Of a stretch of DNA of 64,000 nt, positions 34,938 through 43,824 are shown one piece after another (position 1 is the stretch's first letter; the number at the start of each line of letters is the position of its first letter). This DNA is from Chondrinema litorale. Its GTDB lineage: Bacteria; Bacteroidota; Bacteroidia; Cytophagales; Flammeovirgaceae. A program made the position numbers and the translations under genes. The DNA lies in assembly GCF_026250525.1 (NCBI RefSeq), contig NZ_CP111047.1, positions 186,001 to 250,000 of the forward strand, written 5' to 3'. The notes below the pieces were generated by a model that saw only the letters and a program-made list of their open reading frames with translations, ran no database searches and was not told the DNA's origin.

Positions 34938-36395
34938 TTAATCATTTTCTAAAAGAAAATTGTATCCAGAAGCATCGAGCAGGAAACGGACTATCGGTTC
35001 AGGGTTAGGGAAACTATGCGGATGATGCCCAAAACCAGTTTTATGAATTACCTTGAGTTTTCCTCCGGCAGCCTTCATTTTTTGCTCAAAAGGCAAAGTG
35101 TTTTCATCTGGTAAAGCTGCTTTGTCTTCGTCTGCACAGAGAATCAGAATTGGGTAATTACCTTTTGCAATTTGATCGACTTTGTCAATTGGACTGTTAT
35201 TAAAAGCCTGTAGCTGCTCGTCGCTAGTAATATTGTAATCTTGCTTAAAAGCTGCCAACTCTGCCGGACTTGGGTCTTTTTTACCCAAACCACAAGGCCA
35301 ACTTTTCATATCTAGCAAAGGATTGTCTATGTAAACACCACTTACTTTTTTAGGATTTTCAGCCGCCCAGTTCAACACATAAACTGCGCCTCGGCTCATG
35401 CCTTCCATTAAAGCTTTACTAGACAGCCCGGCTTTTCTCAATAGTTTGTAGAAATCATTATAAAGTTGGATGCATTCATCATTGCCGAATAACTCAGCAG
35501 CATCAATATATACCAAGTGAAATCCTCTTTCGAGCAATGCTATATCTGTCTGAGGCTCGTGACCCCAGAAGCGAGTGCGCCATATCCAAGGATGGCCTTT
35601 TGCCGATCGCTTTGGTTGAACCACTTTGCAAGCTCTGCCACTTAAAGTGAAGTTGACACATTTGTAACCTGCGAATGAGTTTACGTTAGCTGTTTTAGGT
35701 AATTGGGGAAGAATGTTAAAGTTAGTTTCAAATGGTTGAACGACAGTTTCAAACAATCGACTTGCCATTATAGCAGAACCTTCTTTGTTCGGATGAATTT
35801 TATCTGGCATCAACTCCTCATGATTGATCAGCAAAGGATGCATATCTAACACTTCCACATCTAACTCATAAGCTGCTTGCCTTAATCCGGGAATTACTTC
35901 ATTAACAATTACGGGGTTCCAAATCCCAGTTGTATCAGTAACAAATGACACAACTGGCAGCATGATAATTACACGAGGCTGAGAAGGCAAGTTTCTAAAT
36001 GCAGTGACCATATCTCGGCAATCTGCTGTAATTTCATTTAAATATTTTCGGTTAACAAGTTTGCTGTCATTTCCGCCCAAATCGATAAAAACTATATCTG
36101 GATTGCTAATTAAAGCTTCTTTGTATTCTTTGGTTTCCCAATAAGGATGATCTCCATTGCGAAGCATTGTACAACCACCCACACCATAGTTTTTTACCTC
36201 ATAATTTTGCCCAAGTAGTTGTTGCAACTTACCCGGAAAAGAGTTGAGTTCTCTGTTTTCGATAAATGCTCCATAGGTTATACTTGCACCAACACAAGTG
36301 ATTCTTGTAGTCGCATTGAGTCTTCCCATTAAGCTGATTAATAGAAAAGCTGTGAGTATAACTTGCCAACCAAGCTTGTTTAATTTGACTCCCAT
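34938..36395 (-). CDS. SGNH hydrolase fused to alpha/beta-hydrolase
   Basis: A two-domain exported protein, about 485 aa from the chosen ATG at 36395 (MGVKLNKLGW..., a proper signal peptide; the ATG at 36437 would add a charged pre-sequence). Numbering below is from that longer frame. Domain 1 is SGNH-type: GASIT with Ser52, GVGG, GGND (121-124) and DKIHP with Asp212/His215. Domain 2 is an alpha/beta-hydrolase: nucleophile elbow GMSRG (Ser348), acid in LILCADEDK, and His in FGHHPHSF. Both active sites look complete, so this may be a bifunctional esterase removing acetyl or other acyl groups from the PUL substrate. It overlaps the stop of the upstream gene by 16 bp. Confidence 0.85.
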   Translation of the reverse strand: MGVKLNKLGWQVILTAFLLISLMGRLNATTRITCVGASITYGAFIENRELNSFPGKLQQLLGQNYEVKNYGVGGCTMLRNGDHPYWETKEYKEALISNPDIVFIDLGGNDSKLVNRKYLNEITADCRDMVTAFRNLPSQPRVIIMLPVVSFVTDTTGIWNPVIVNEVIPGLRQAAYELDVEVLDMHPLLINHEELMPDKIHPNKEGSAIMASRLFETVVQPFETNFNILPQLPKTANVNSFAGYKCVNFTLSGRACKVVQPKRSAKGHPWIWRTRFWGHEPQTDIALLERGFHLVYIDAAELFGNDECIQLYNDFYKLLRKAGLSSKALMEGMSRGAVYVLNWAAENPKKVSGVYIDNPLLDMKSWPCGLGKKDPSPAELAAFKQDYNITSDEQLQAFNNSPIDKVDQIAKGNYPILILCADEDKAALPDENTLPFEQKMKAAGGKLKVIHKTGFGHHPHSFPNPEPIVRFLLDASGYNFLLEND

Positions 36396-37636
36396 AACAT
36401 TTTTATAGTTTCTTCTTGACCATAGCCTACTGGGCACGATGCATTTTTTGTGTTTGCTCTGTAGCTACCAAAAGTTTCGTTTGGGCAAGAAATCATTCTA
36501 TTGATAGGCATTTGTAGATGCCCATTTTTATCTGTCTTTTTTATCCAATTGTTTGCATAAATCAACCACTCATTTCTCTCTTGTTCTGGTTGTTGTGCAA
36601 ACCAAGAAATCTCATCCCAACCCCAAACAAAGTGCGATGTTGTATCTGCTTTATTCGGTTCGGAGCCTCTTCCGTAATTATCAAATTCTACAAGAAAAAG
36701 CAGGTTTTCACATTTCCATCCACTTGGAGTGATACAGCCTTTACTTTTTCCATAAAGGGCATCCAAGTATCCTTTCTCAAGCTTGCCTTTAAATGGTTTC
36801 TCTGGAATTTCTTTAACCCTTAGTGGAAAAGAATTAAAATCGATCAGGCTCTTACCATCTTTGAGCATACCACCATAAGGAACATGAGCATCTAGTATCA
36901 CCCAATTTCTTCGGGCATGATTTTTTGCATAATCACGAATCATTTGAATCACCTTTGCCCAAGATTCCTTTTTAGGATCATTCATTCCTATCAATTCTAC
37001 TTGACCTAAATGGAAAGCTTCGCAACCAAGATCGATATAAGCAGTTGCCAGATAGTAAAACCAAAGCTGTGTTTCTAATCGTGAAATGTCTGGAACACTG
37101 CTACCTTTTCTCCAATGATCTACCAATTTTCCATCCTCATTGAGCATGTCTTTGTAAGAAAAATTGCGAGGCTCATTATCCAATTCAAATGCATCAAAAA
37201 CTTGCTTTGGAATTTTAACTGTATTCACTTCTTCCGTAACAATTTCGAATAAGCAAGCCTGAAAAATTACCTGAGAATCCATATCGTGGATTTCTTGCAA
37301 GTATTTCTTTGCATCATTCCAGAATTTTGAACTATTGAGAAGGCTTTCACCTCCCCAGCGGTAAATGGAGCGACCAATAAATTTTGGTCTTATATTTTTT
37401 ATTAGCCTGATGTCATCACTATGGTAAGCATATTTCCTTTTACCTTCTGCATTTTCTGGAATAAGAAAGTAAACCATTGTTACTGAGCGATCTAGATAGT
37501 TTTCTAATACTTCTTTAGAAATTCCAGATTGATCAAAATGGTAAGATTTATCTTCTTCTGATCCATTGGAAACAAAGCCCATCAGAGTGAAAATGATGAG
37601 AATATTGATTATCATTTTTATCGTAGTCCAGTTCAT
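36380..37636 (-). CDS. Unassigned exported PUL protein, putative glycoside hydrolase
   Basis: About 418 aa from the ATG at 37636 (MNWTTIKMIINILIIFTLMG, a clear signal peptide; the frame extends to 37663). I recognise no named family. The layout suggests a TIM barrel: repeated beta-alpha units, a conserved-looking IYRWGGESLL, FYYLATAYIDLGCEAFHLGQ, WVILDAHVPYGG, LFLVEFDNYGRG and WGWDEISWF. Acidic residues at strand ends (HLGQVELIG, LVEFDNYG, WGWDEISW) are where retaining or inverting hydrolases keep their catalytic pairs. It lies between GH43 copy 2 and the esterase fusion with minimal spacing, so it belongs to the same pathway. Function is inferred from context only. Confidence 0.65.
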   Translation of the reverse strand: MNWTTIKMIINILIIFTLMGFVSNGSEEDKSYHFDQSGISKEVLENYLDRSVTMVYFLIPENAEGKRKYAYHSDDIRLIKNIRPKFIGRSIYRWGGESLLNSSKFWNDAKKYLQEIHDMDSQVIFQACLFEIVTEEVNTVKIPKQVFDAFELDNEPRNFSYKDMLNEDGKLVDHWRKGSSVPDISRLETQLWFYYLATAYIDLGCEAFHLGQVELIGMNDPKKESWAKVIQMIRDYAKNHARRNWVILDAHVPYGGMLKDGKSLIDFNSFPLRVKEIPEKPFKGKLEKGYLDALYGKSKGCITPSGWKCENLLFLVEFDNYGRGSEPNKADTTSHFVWGWDEISWFAQQPEQERNEWLIYANNWIKKTDKNGHLQMPINRMISCPNETFGSYRANTKNASCPVGYGQEETIKMLWESN

Positions 37637-37666
37637 TAGTTTACCTTCTATGGTGCTATACACTTG

Positions 37667-38596
37667 TTATTTTGTCTGGATTACTTCTTTGATGGTGCCA
37701 TCTGGATTGAAGAACAACTCATCTACACAGATTGAGCGGAGATTTCCTTGGTTTGAAAGCGCCATATTATGATAAAATGCATACCACTTCCCTTTGTATT
37801 CCACTACTGAACCATGGCTTGTATCAGAACCGGTTGGCTCTAAATAGATTCCTTGGTTTTTCCAAGGGCCTAGCGGAGATGAGCTTGTAGCATACCTAAG
37901 CCTGTTCGCTCCCGGATTATTATCGGAATAGGTGAGGTAGTAAATTCCATTTCTCTTAAAAATCCACGGAGCTTCGTGGAAATCTTCCAGTCCTTTAAGA
38001 TCAACTAAGTCCCCATCTATTTCCATCATGTTATCATTGAGTTTACTTACTTGGCATCTTCCTCCACCTCCGTAATAGAGATAAGCCTGTCCGTCATCAT
38101 CAATAAACACTGAGGGATCGATCATCGCAAAACCACCTACTCCCGGAATGTACCCTTTGCTCTTAAAATCGCTTGCAGGTTTCTTGCTTGTTGCTACGCC
38201 TATCTTCCATGTATTATTCCAGTCGCTACCACTGGGATGCGGGAAATAGAAATAATAAGTGCCATCTTTATAAGCACAATCTGGAGCCCACATAAAACCT
38301 CCTTCTGGTCGACCCCATTTAACCTGAGTTGCTCGCAAAATTTCACCATGATCTTTCCAGTTAACCATATCATCTGTCGAAAAAACATGGTATTTGTCCA
38401 TCAGATCGCAGCCTCTAGGTGGGCTAACATCATGAGAGGCATAGACATATAATCGTCCATCTTGCCAAACATGCGCTGAAGGATCAGCCGTAAACATATG
38501 GGTTATAAATGGGTTTTTCTGGGCGCTGGTATTATGGGAAAATAAAGCCCATAATCCCCAAAATAAAACCGTTTTTACAATAACTTTTTTCATCAC
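37667..38596 (-). CDS. GH43 family glycoside hydrolase (copy 2)
   Basis: A 309-aa paralogue of the GH43 at 31162, with a short Sec signal (cleavage after SHNTSA) instead of a lipobox. The catalytic residues are Asp38 in FTADPSAH, Asp160 in MIDPSVFIDDDG and Glu208 in DFHEAPW. The sugar-binding propeller motifs are shared with copy 1. It is probably soluble in the periplasm, whereas copy 1 is lipid-anchored. It starts 16 bp before the end of the T9SS lyase-like gene and is part of the same operon. Confidence 0.9.
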   Translation of the reverse strand: MMKKVIVKTVLFWGLWALFSHNTSAQKNPFITHMFTADPSAHVWQDGRLYVYASHDVSPPRGCDLMDKYHVFSTDDMVNWKDHGEILRATQVKWGRPEGGFMWAPDCAYKDGTYYFYFPHPSGSDWNNTWKIGVATSKKPASDFKSKGYIPGVGGFAMIDPSVFIDDDGQAYLYYGGGGRCQVSKLNDNMMEIDGDLVDLKGLEDFHEAPWIFKRNGIYYLTYSDNNPGANRLRYATSSSPLGPWKNQGIYLEPTGSDTSHGSVVEYKGKWYAFYHNMALSNQGNLRSICVDELFFNPDGTIKEVIQTK

Positions 38597-38611
38597 TGAT
38601 TGACTTATAAT

Positions 38612-41600
38612 TTAAAACATGATTAGTTTTTTCGATTGAATATTTTCTTCTGTGTAGATTCGAATGAGATACACACCAGATGATAAACCCTCTAAGTAGA
38701 ATTCAGCAAGATTTTCCCCTGCTTTTGATTTGAAAGCTTTTGATTTTATCATAGCTCCATCCATATTGAAAACCTCCGCAATAACCTCCTGCGATTTATG
38801 CAGCCAATAACTAAGAGAAACTTTACCAGATGAAGGATTAGGAAACAGCTTCAAGTTTGATGCAACCTCGATGTTTTGAGCATTATCAATAGATGTTACC
38901 TGTCCATCTCCAACTACCACAGTAAGTGCTGCTTTTTTTACTCCATCCATACTGATTGCAGTGATGGTGGCAGTACCATTGGCTATTCCTGTTACTTTTC
39001 CATGGCTATCAACAATGGCAATATTTTCCTTATCTGATTGCCAAAATACGGTTTGGTTCGCTGCATCTACTGGCTCAATCGAAGCATGCAATTCATATAC
39101 ACTATCTATTGGTAAAACTATTTCCTTATCAGCCAAACTGATTCCACTTACGCTTATTGGTGACTCATTTCCAAAGGCATATACCTCATGAATAGACCAC
39201 CAATTCCCTTTCGATCCAGTTTGAACAATTTTGACATATTGAACTGTAGTTGATAGAAAACTCACTATTGTCATTATATCTGCACCGCTCCCAAATGCTC
39301 CCGGCCCATACCAATCGGTACCATTATCTGACACAAACAATTCATACTTTTGCGGTGAATCGAAAGGACTTTCTGCTACATCTAATATGATTTGTTCTAT
39401 CTTTTCTGGTTTACCAAAATTGATAGTAAACCATTGGGCAGAATCCTGTGATGCGCTAGTATCCCACCGAGTTGAATTAATACCATCTATCGCCAGCGAA
39501 GCATTCCCAGAATTATTAGAGGCAGAAACTTTCCAAGCACTTCTAACAATGGCAGATTCCGGTGAAATCTCAGGAACATTGCCCAAGTTGTTTACCCATA
39601 AGGCACAATTGTTTTCGTTAATGCCAGAAGGATCGACCACCGAAGAATGTATAGAAAGCTTAGGTTCCGTTCCGTTTGCAACTAGTTGATTTACCGGATA
39701 AATACTGGATGCTTCGATAAACAAAGAATCGCCATTGAGCAATGCCATTCTTTGCTGCCCGGGTTGACTCATATTCACTTCTTGAAGAGTGAGCATTCCC
39801 CCATTTATAGAAATACCATTTGATGGATTCCCCCAAAAATCAGCATTGAACATGGTAACGCCTGAAGTGTAATTCGCTCCTGTTTCAATGTACTTCGTGT
39901 TTTGATCACCAATGGCAACGATCTGTGAGTTCACGAAATCAAATCCATCGCTGCCTACTGCATTAATAATGAGCGCATTTCTTGAGCCATCAATCCCACT
40001 ACCAATGCTCAAACCAGAAGGACCTGTACCATCAATTTCACTCAAGATCATTCCATTCTTAGACCCGTAGTGGAAGTTGTTATATAAGGTTTGATTTTTA
40101 CAATTTCCCAGTACCATAAAGTCGAAATTGTTAAAGCCATAGTCGTATGCAGGGCCTCCATCTCCAACAGAATTTGGCCAACCTCCATATTTCGACTCAT
40201 CACCCACAGCATAGGCAATTACATTTAACTGGGCATTGTAAATTTTCCCATCTGTGGTTCCTCCGCCCACTCGAATACCTACATCAAATACATGTCCTGC
40301 CAGATAATCGATATAGTGGTTATCACTCGGGTAGGTAAATAAATCTACTCCTTTGTGAACTGCTCGCATTCCTATATTAATCATATAGGTGTTGCTTCCA
40401 GTTGCCTGCACACAATAAGGATATTTTGCAATAGCAGGCAGATCAGTTATTAATTGCTCTGGATAATTAAAGACGATTCCACGAATGCCACTGTCTGCTG
40501 ATAATTTTAAAAATGGTTCGCCAGTGGGATTGTCTCTATCTGCATAGACTTCCAACACACTTCCCGGACCTGTTGGCGTAGTACTTACATCAACAGAACC
40601 TTTTAGCTCTACACCAGATGGAATAACAATATTACCAAGTACTTTATATTTTCCCGGCGGGAGAAAAACTACACCTCCACCATCAGCAGCAGCTTGATTA
40701 AGTGCAGTCTGAATAGCCAGTGTATTATCTGTAGTTCCATCTGCCACCGCATTGTATGGCTCATTTGTCACCACATATAATTCAAGTCTTGTTGGTTTAT
40801 GTGTCTCCGGAATTATCTCTTTTAACTCCGGTAATTCTTTCATGCTAACCGGGCTGTGATCAATTTTATTTTTGAAAATGGATGTCTCTTCAATTTGAAT
40901 TTCTTGAGAAAATCTGTTCCCAGTAATTATAGCACGTGCATTTTTTACGATGCTAATTTGTGGTTTTGGATTGCTAAAATCACAGTCGGATGCTGTGAAT
41001 GTACCTCCGGCAACATTTACTTTACCTGAGGTGATATTAGACTGCACAACAATGAGTCGAGAACTAGCCGATTCATCCATTAAAATTGCATTGCCTGTGG
41101 CTTCCAGAGAGCAAGTATGCAATTGCACTACGCCTGAAGCAAAGTTATCAATGCCTATCCCAGTTTCACATTGCACAGTATTAATCCCGGTAAACATTAA
41201 GCCGACAGAGTTTGCCGAACTGATAGCTAAACCAGTTTTACAGTTAGTAAAAGTCATATAATAGTTATGCCCATTCGGACTTGTACCAGGGCTAGTAACA
41301 GATTCTACTGCATGAAAACCTTTGTTGTAACCTTCGATATCTACAAAGCAGGTATACGACCAATCGTTTCTCCTCATCACTATTCCTGTTCCGTTTTCAT
41401 AAATCCACGATTGATGTTCGCCTCCGATTGAGGGTGAATTGGGTAAACCTGAGCCTGCCCAATAATCTGGTGAAAAGTGAATCCATTCTATTCGACCTAC
41501 ATCAACTATATTATCTATCTCAATGCCTCTCGACAAAGGAGTGCCATAAACCCCATTGATCGTCGGGCAGGTTCCACCATTTTTTCTTGAGAAGACAATT

Positions 41601-42181
41601 CCTGCATACGAATTTACTAAAGTGATATTTTTGGCATTGCAATTCTCATTACCGAAGTAATTGGGTTTGCCAAATTCAATTGTTGGAGGATAAGGTAGAA
41701 TTGCTGAGGCTGTTTGTTCTGGATACCAAAATGCCAAATCCATTACCGCAGACGAAGGTTCCATAGTGATAAATGGCATTTCATCTTCGCTTCCCTTTCC
41801 GGCATATACCATCAAAATTGTTCCTACTATTGGTTCTCCTTTTTCTGGTTTTTTCCATTCACCCCTCAGCGTAATCCCTTTTGGGATTAGCAAATTTCCT
41901 TTTATCACATATTTACCTTCGGGTACAAACAAAGTGCCTCCACCTAAATTCCCCAACTGGTTGAGTAAATCTTGAAATTGCTGAGTAACATCCGTAATTC
42001 CATCGCCAGTAATGCCGAAATCTGCTACTGAGTAGGCAATTACAACATTGTCTATTGTCGGATATTTTGTGTTAACCAAGCGCCAATTTTGTGCTGATAA
42101 TTTTGAAAACACAATCAGAAAAATACAACTGAATAGAATTCTAGTTAGAGATTGCATTTTAAAAAATGATGTTTGTTTCAT
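38612..42181 (-). CDS. T9SS-secreted double pectate-lyase-fold protein with F5/8C and Big2 domains
   Basis: A 1189-aa secreted protein with a Sec signal (about 1-30). Two parallel beta-helix modules of the pectate-lyase superfamily lie at about 38-440 and 455-900, each starting with the same layout: ITGDGITDVTQQFQDLL / AVADGTTDNTLAIQTAL, then GGGTLFVPEGKY / GGGVVFLPPGKY. A discoidin/F5-8C carbohydrate-binding domain follows (about 905-1010; SKGNWWSIHEVYAFG), then a Big2 Ig-like domain (ISLADKEIVLPIDSVYELHA), then a type IX sorting tail (FPNPSSGKVSLSYWL to SKKLIMF). The product should be exported across the outer membrane and attached or released. The fold is common in polygalacturonases, rhamnogalacturonases and lyases, but I cannot identify catalytic residues. 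Confidence 0.85.
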   Translation of the reverse strand: MKQTSFFKMQSLTRILFSCIFLIVFSKLSAQNWRLVNTKYPTIDNVVIAYSVADFGITGDGITDVTQQFQDLLNQLGNLGGGTLFVPEGKYVIKGNLLIPKGITLRGEWKKPEKGEPIVGTILMVYAGKGSEDEMPFITMEPSSAVMDLAFWYPEQTASAILPYPPTIEFGKPNYFGNENCNAKNITLVNSYAGIVFSRKNGGTCPTINGVYGTPLSRGIEIDNIVDVGRIEWIHFSPDYWAGSGLPNSPSIGGEHQSWIYENGTGIVMRRNDWSYTCFVDIEGYNKGFHAVESVTSPGTSPNGHNYYMTFTNCKTGLAISSANSVGLMFTGINTVQCETGIGIDNFASGVVQLHTCSLEATGNAILMDESASSRLIVVQSNITSGKVNVAGGTFTASDCDFSNPKPQISIVKNARAIITGNRFSQEIQIEETSIFKNKIDHSPVSMKELPELKEIIPETHKPTRLELYVVTNEPYNAVADGTTDNTLAIQTALNQAAADGGGVVFLPPGKYKVLGNIVIPSGVELKGSVDVSTTPTGPGSVLEVYADRDNPTGEPFLKLSADSGIRGIVFNYPEQLITDLPAIAKYPYCVQATGSNTYMINIGMRAVHKGVDLFTYPSDNHYIDYLAGHVFDVGIRVGGGTTDGKIYNAQLNVIAYAVGDESKYGGWPNSVGDGGPAYDYGFNNFDFMVLGNCKNQTLYNNFHYGSKNGMILSEIDGTGPSGLSIGSGIDGSRNALIINAVGSDGFDFVNSQIVAIGDQNTKYIETGANYTSGVTMFNADFWGNPSNGISINGGMLTLQEVNMSQPGQQRMALLNGDSLFIEASSIYPVNQLVANGTEPKLSIHSSVVDPSGINENNCALWVNNLGNVPEISPESAIVRSAWKVSASNNSGNASLAIDGINSTRWDTSASQDSAQWFTINFGKPEKIEQIILDVAESPFDSPQKYELFVSDNGTDWYGPGAFGSGADIMTIVSFLSTTVQYVKIVQTGSKGNWWSIHEVYAFGNESPISVSGISLADKEIVLPIDSVYELHASIEPVDAANQTVFWQSDKENIAIVDSHGKVTGIANGTATITAISMDGVKKAALTVVVGDGQVTSIDNAQNIEVASNLKLFPNPSSGKVSLSYWLHKSQEVIAEVFNMDGAMIKSKAFKSKAGENLAEFYLEGLSSGVYLIRIYTEENIQSKKLIMF

Positions 42182-42235
42182 CTTTATTTTTTAATCAGTT
42201 GCCAAGAGACATTCAATAACTCTTTCGTTTTTCTT

Positions 42236-42493
42236 CTATCTTTTTCGGTATGAAATTCCATCTATAGCATTCTCGAGATAAGCCTGAAAGTGGCTGTTTT
42301 CTTCATCCGAAAGCCACATTGGGCATGAGTCATCTCTTCTTTTATTTTCCATAAAATCTATTTGGGAAATAAAATAGGAATCTATTAGGTGCCTTCTTGC
42401 TCCTATGTTTTTTAGTGTTTCGGCTATGTCGAAACTTCTGCGGATTAAACAGGGAGTAAAAGCGGTTGCCATCAAATTGTTGCAGGCAACCAC
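42236..42493 (-). CDS. Small ORF between PUL genes, doubtful
   Basis: An 85-aa frame starting 9 bp after the DUF3823 gene's stop. It is hydrophilic with a Cys-containing N-terminus, no signal peptide and no domain I recognise (IDSYFISQIDFMENKRRDDS). It could be a translated small protein or a remnant of a longer gene. Without it, 42182-42502 is an otherwise featureless 321-bp gap. Confidence 0.3.
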   Translation of the reverse strand: MVACNNLMATAFTPCLIRRSFDIAETLKNIGARRHLIDSYFISQIDFMENKRRDDSCPMWLSDEENSHFQAYLENAIDGISYRKR

Positions 42494-42502
42494 TCAATTA
42501 CT

Positions 42503-43801
42503 TTAGTTTAATTTTTCTAGTTTCAACCAAGATGGTCTTACATTTTGCTCATTGTTGGTAAAGTTTACCACAAACCCTACAGATACAGTGGTAGGCTCAG
42601 GTATTGTAAATTCTATACTTGTTGATCCATCAGTACCTAATTCTGCAAAGTTTGTAGATGCCAATGCAGAAGAAATATCATCAATATCTGGCAAGCTTTC
42701 ACCAACTGAGGCGGCTATGTACCTCGGGTCACTACCATTATTACTAATAATCGGATTTTCACCGGCGAGACTCATTGTAAACTTGTAAATACCAGCAGGA
42801 AGATCAATTGTCTGATACAATTTACCATTTTCGATTGGTGTTTCGGCTTCTCCCCATCTTTCAAAACCGAGACTTTTTTTGTCATTATCTGGGCCTTCCC
42901 AGCCTCCATCGTAACCACCAAACTGGCCTTCACCTCTGGTACGCATCGCTTCGTTTGTCACCCAACTACCGGATAAATTTCCCCAGCGGTTACCATCCCA
43001 CTCAGATTTGCTAAACGGCCATTGCGCATTATCTAAGAAGTTATCTGGCACTTCGTTAGGATCGTTTTGAGCATCTGCAGGTACTTCAATTTTAATGATT
43101 TCAGTGTAATTGTATCTCCTGTTTGCATCATTCACATTTGCTCCAAGACGCACATAATAGGTGTAACCGGGTTTTACAGGAAGTGGACCGATGAGGTAAA
43201 AATCACTAGTTTCCACATCGCCCACTTCTTCCATCCAAGATTTATTAATTTGCTTTCTTTGATTGTTATACTCTCCGATATCAATAAAACTTGATGCCCC
43301 GCAAAAGGGATTAAGGCTTAAAAATGGTTTTATTTCAACTAGATTTGGCAGACCATCGCGAATGGGTGCATTCAGTTGGCAACTCAAAGTTAATTTTAGA
43401 CCATTCAATGAAGCTTCGAAACCTGTTAATTGCAAGTAAGGAGTTACTGTAAAATCCTGTTCAGTGCTTCCATTAAACACAACATTTTTAATAGTATCTG
43501 CTGGCCAGAAAGGACCACCATAGGGTAAAATATCATAAGTGCCAGAAAACAATTTGTTATTATTATAAGAACCATCTTGCTTTACTGGAAGGGTTTGGTG
43601 GTTAGTTACTGACTCCGTCCAAGTTCTTTCCCAAATACGCAAACCCCAGTCTCCTTGCGATGATAGCATATTTTCACCGGTATATGCATTAATTATTTTA
43701 CCGTGAACCCGAACATCTGGTTCTTCCCAATTATCAATTTCTAGGCATGATGAAATTGAAATCATTATAAACCCAATGATTATATATATTATATTTTTCA
43801 T
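42503..43801 (-). CDS. DUF3823/DUF5013-type surface lipoprotein of PUL
   Basis: A 432-aa lipoprotein (ISISSCLE, Cys19). The N-terminal DUF3823-like part (about 30-240) is an all-beta pair: VRVHGKIINAYTGENM, then GSYNNNKLFSGTYDILPYGG and an Ig-like region. The C-terminal part (about 260-432; GGYDGGWEGPDND, LPAGIYKFTMSLAGEN, SWLKLEKLN) resembles DUF5013. Such SusE/F-position proteins sit on the cell surface next to SusCD and bind glycan rather than cut it. The gene starts 23 bp after susD ends. Confidence 0.85.
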   Translation of the reverse strand: MKNIIYIIIGFIMISISSCLEIDNWEEPDVRVHGKIINAYTGENMLSSQGDWGLRIWERTWTESVTNHQTLPVKQDGSYNNNKLFSGTYDILPYGGPFWPADTIKNVVFNGSTEQDFTVTPYLQLTGFEASLNGLKLTLSCQLNAPIRDGLPNLVEIKPFLSLNPFCGASSFIDIGEYNNQRKQINKSWMEEVGDVETSDFYLIGPLPVKPGYTYYVRLGANVNDANRRYNYTEIIKIEVPADAQNDPNEVPDNFLDNAQWPFSKSEWDGNRWGNLSGSWVTNEAMRTRGEGQFGGYDGGWEGPDNDKKSLGFERWGEAETPIENGKLYQTIDLPAGIYKFTMSLAGENPIISNNGSDPRYIAASVGESLPDIDDISSALASTNFAELGTDGSTSIEFTIPEPTTVSVGFVVNFTNNEQNVRPSWLKLEKLN

Positions 43802-43824
43802 AGAATTAAGATCAATTTAAGCAA

